The position numbers and the translations under genes were made by a program. A DNA stretch of 5,717 bases from Nitrospirota bacterium (GTDB taxonomy: Bacteria; Nitrospirota; Thermodesulfovibrionia; Thermodesulfovibrionales; SM23-35). The stretch covers positions 1 to 5,717 of the forward strand of contig JAOUJR010000126.1 of NCBI GenBank assembly GCA_029883145.1. Direction: 5' to 3'. The notes beneath the pieces were generated by a model, which was given only the letters and a program-made list of their open reading frames with translations, searched no databases and was not told where the DNA came from. This document shows positions 5,489 to 5,717 of this stretch, piece by piece; position 1 is the stretch's first letter; every line of letters begins with the position of its first letter.

Positions 5489-5717
5489 TTATACCTCAAT
5501 GATAATGGGCATAATCATTGGTCGTCTTCCCATTGTGTTCATGAGATATTTTTTGAGTACGCTCCTGAGTTTAGCCTGTATAAGAGATGCATCAGTGAGG
5601 ATTTCCTTGTCAAGTTCTTCCAGGGTATTTATGACAAGCTCCCGCACATCATTAATTATCTCCTGAGATGCATCCTCAAATACAAACCCCCTTGAAATGA
5701 TATCCGGTCCTGAGACG
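5489..5717 (-). CDS. rnj: Ribonuclease J, C-terminal end only (runs off right edge)
   Basis: I translated the last 75 codons. They match the tail of the metallo-beta-lactamase/beta-CASP ribonuclease RNase J: S-G-P-D-I-I-S-R-G-F-V-F (2-13 of the visible part), a helical middle with paired acidic and basic residues, then RRPMIMP (64-70) and I-I-I-E-V before TAA (5491-5489). RNase J is a 5'-to-3' exo- and endonuclease for mRNA decay and rRNA maturation. The catalytic half with the zinc motifs lies outside the window, so activity cannot be judged. The Shine-Dalgarno of uppP lies inside its last codons (5497-5493), which suggests coupled translation. The short form rnj is used because RNase J1 and J2 cannot be told apart here. 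Confidence 0.9.
   Translation of the reverse strand, partial: VSGPDIISRGFVFEDASQEIINDVRELVINTLEELDKEILTDASLIQAKLRSVLKKYLMNTMGRRPMIMPIIIEV

Noticed and set aside
5014..5502. 162-codon plus-strand open frame opposite uppP
   Set aside because: It lies fully across conserved UppP coding sequence; composition follows from the antisense of membrane-helix codons.

Overview
The window reads as an ordinary chromosomal segment of a moderately AT-rich, Gram-negative-type (diderm) bacterium. LolA implies an outer membrane. The mix of RNase J, a LipM-type octanoyltransferase and an encapsulin-type ferritin-like protein fits an anaerobic or thermophile-related lineage such as Nitrospirota or Desulfobacterota better than an enteric bacterium. 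That placement is inference; no RNA gene or marker here fixes it. I see no mobile element, CRISPR array, tRNA, rRNA or phage gene, and no intergenic stretch reaches 300 bases.

Right side, minus strand (reading from 5717 down to 2653): the 3' end of an RNase J gene, then uppP (undecaprenyl-diphosphatase), then ftsK (DNA translocase). RNase J and uppP are separated by 5 bases, and uppP and ftsK overlap by 16 bases, so this is a compact, probably translationally coupled operon for RNA processing, cell-wall lipid carrier recycling and chromosome segregation.

Left edge, minus strand: the 5' part of lolA (periplasmic lipoprotein carrier), running off the window. An ftsK-lolA order is known from other bacteria, including E. 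coli.

Centre, plus strand (551-2622): three genes lie between ftsK and lolA in the opposite orientation. They are a 93-residue EncFtn-type ferritin-like protein, a two-domain universal stress protein, and a LipM-type octanoyltransferase. A good extended -10 promoter and a strong Shine-Dalgarno precede the first gene. The gaps of 71 and 48 bases show no terminator, so the three may be co-transcribed. The first two suggest iron or redox handling and stress; the third belongs to lipoate assembly.

Most interesting points: the EncFtn-type protein has the full metal-site spacing but no encapsulin next to it and no obvious encapsulation tail; the plus-strand cassette splits what may be an ancestral ftsK-lolA unit; lolA may be leaderless; and a start-stop ATGTAATG precedes the stress-protein gene. 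I found no convincing new multi-gene system.
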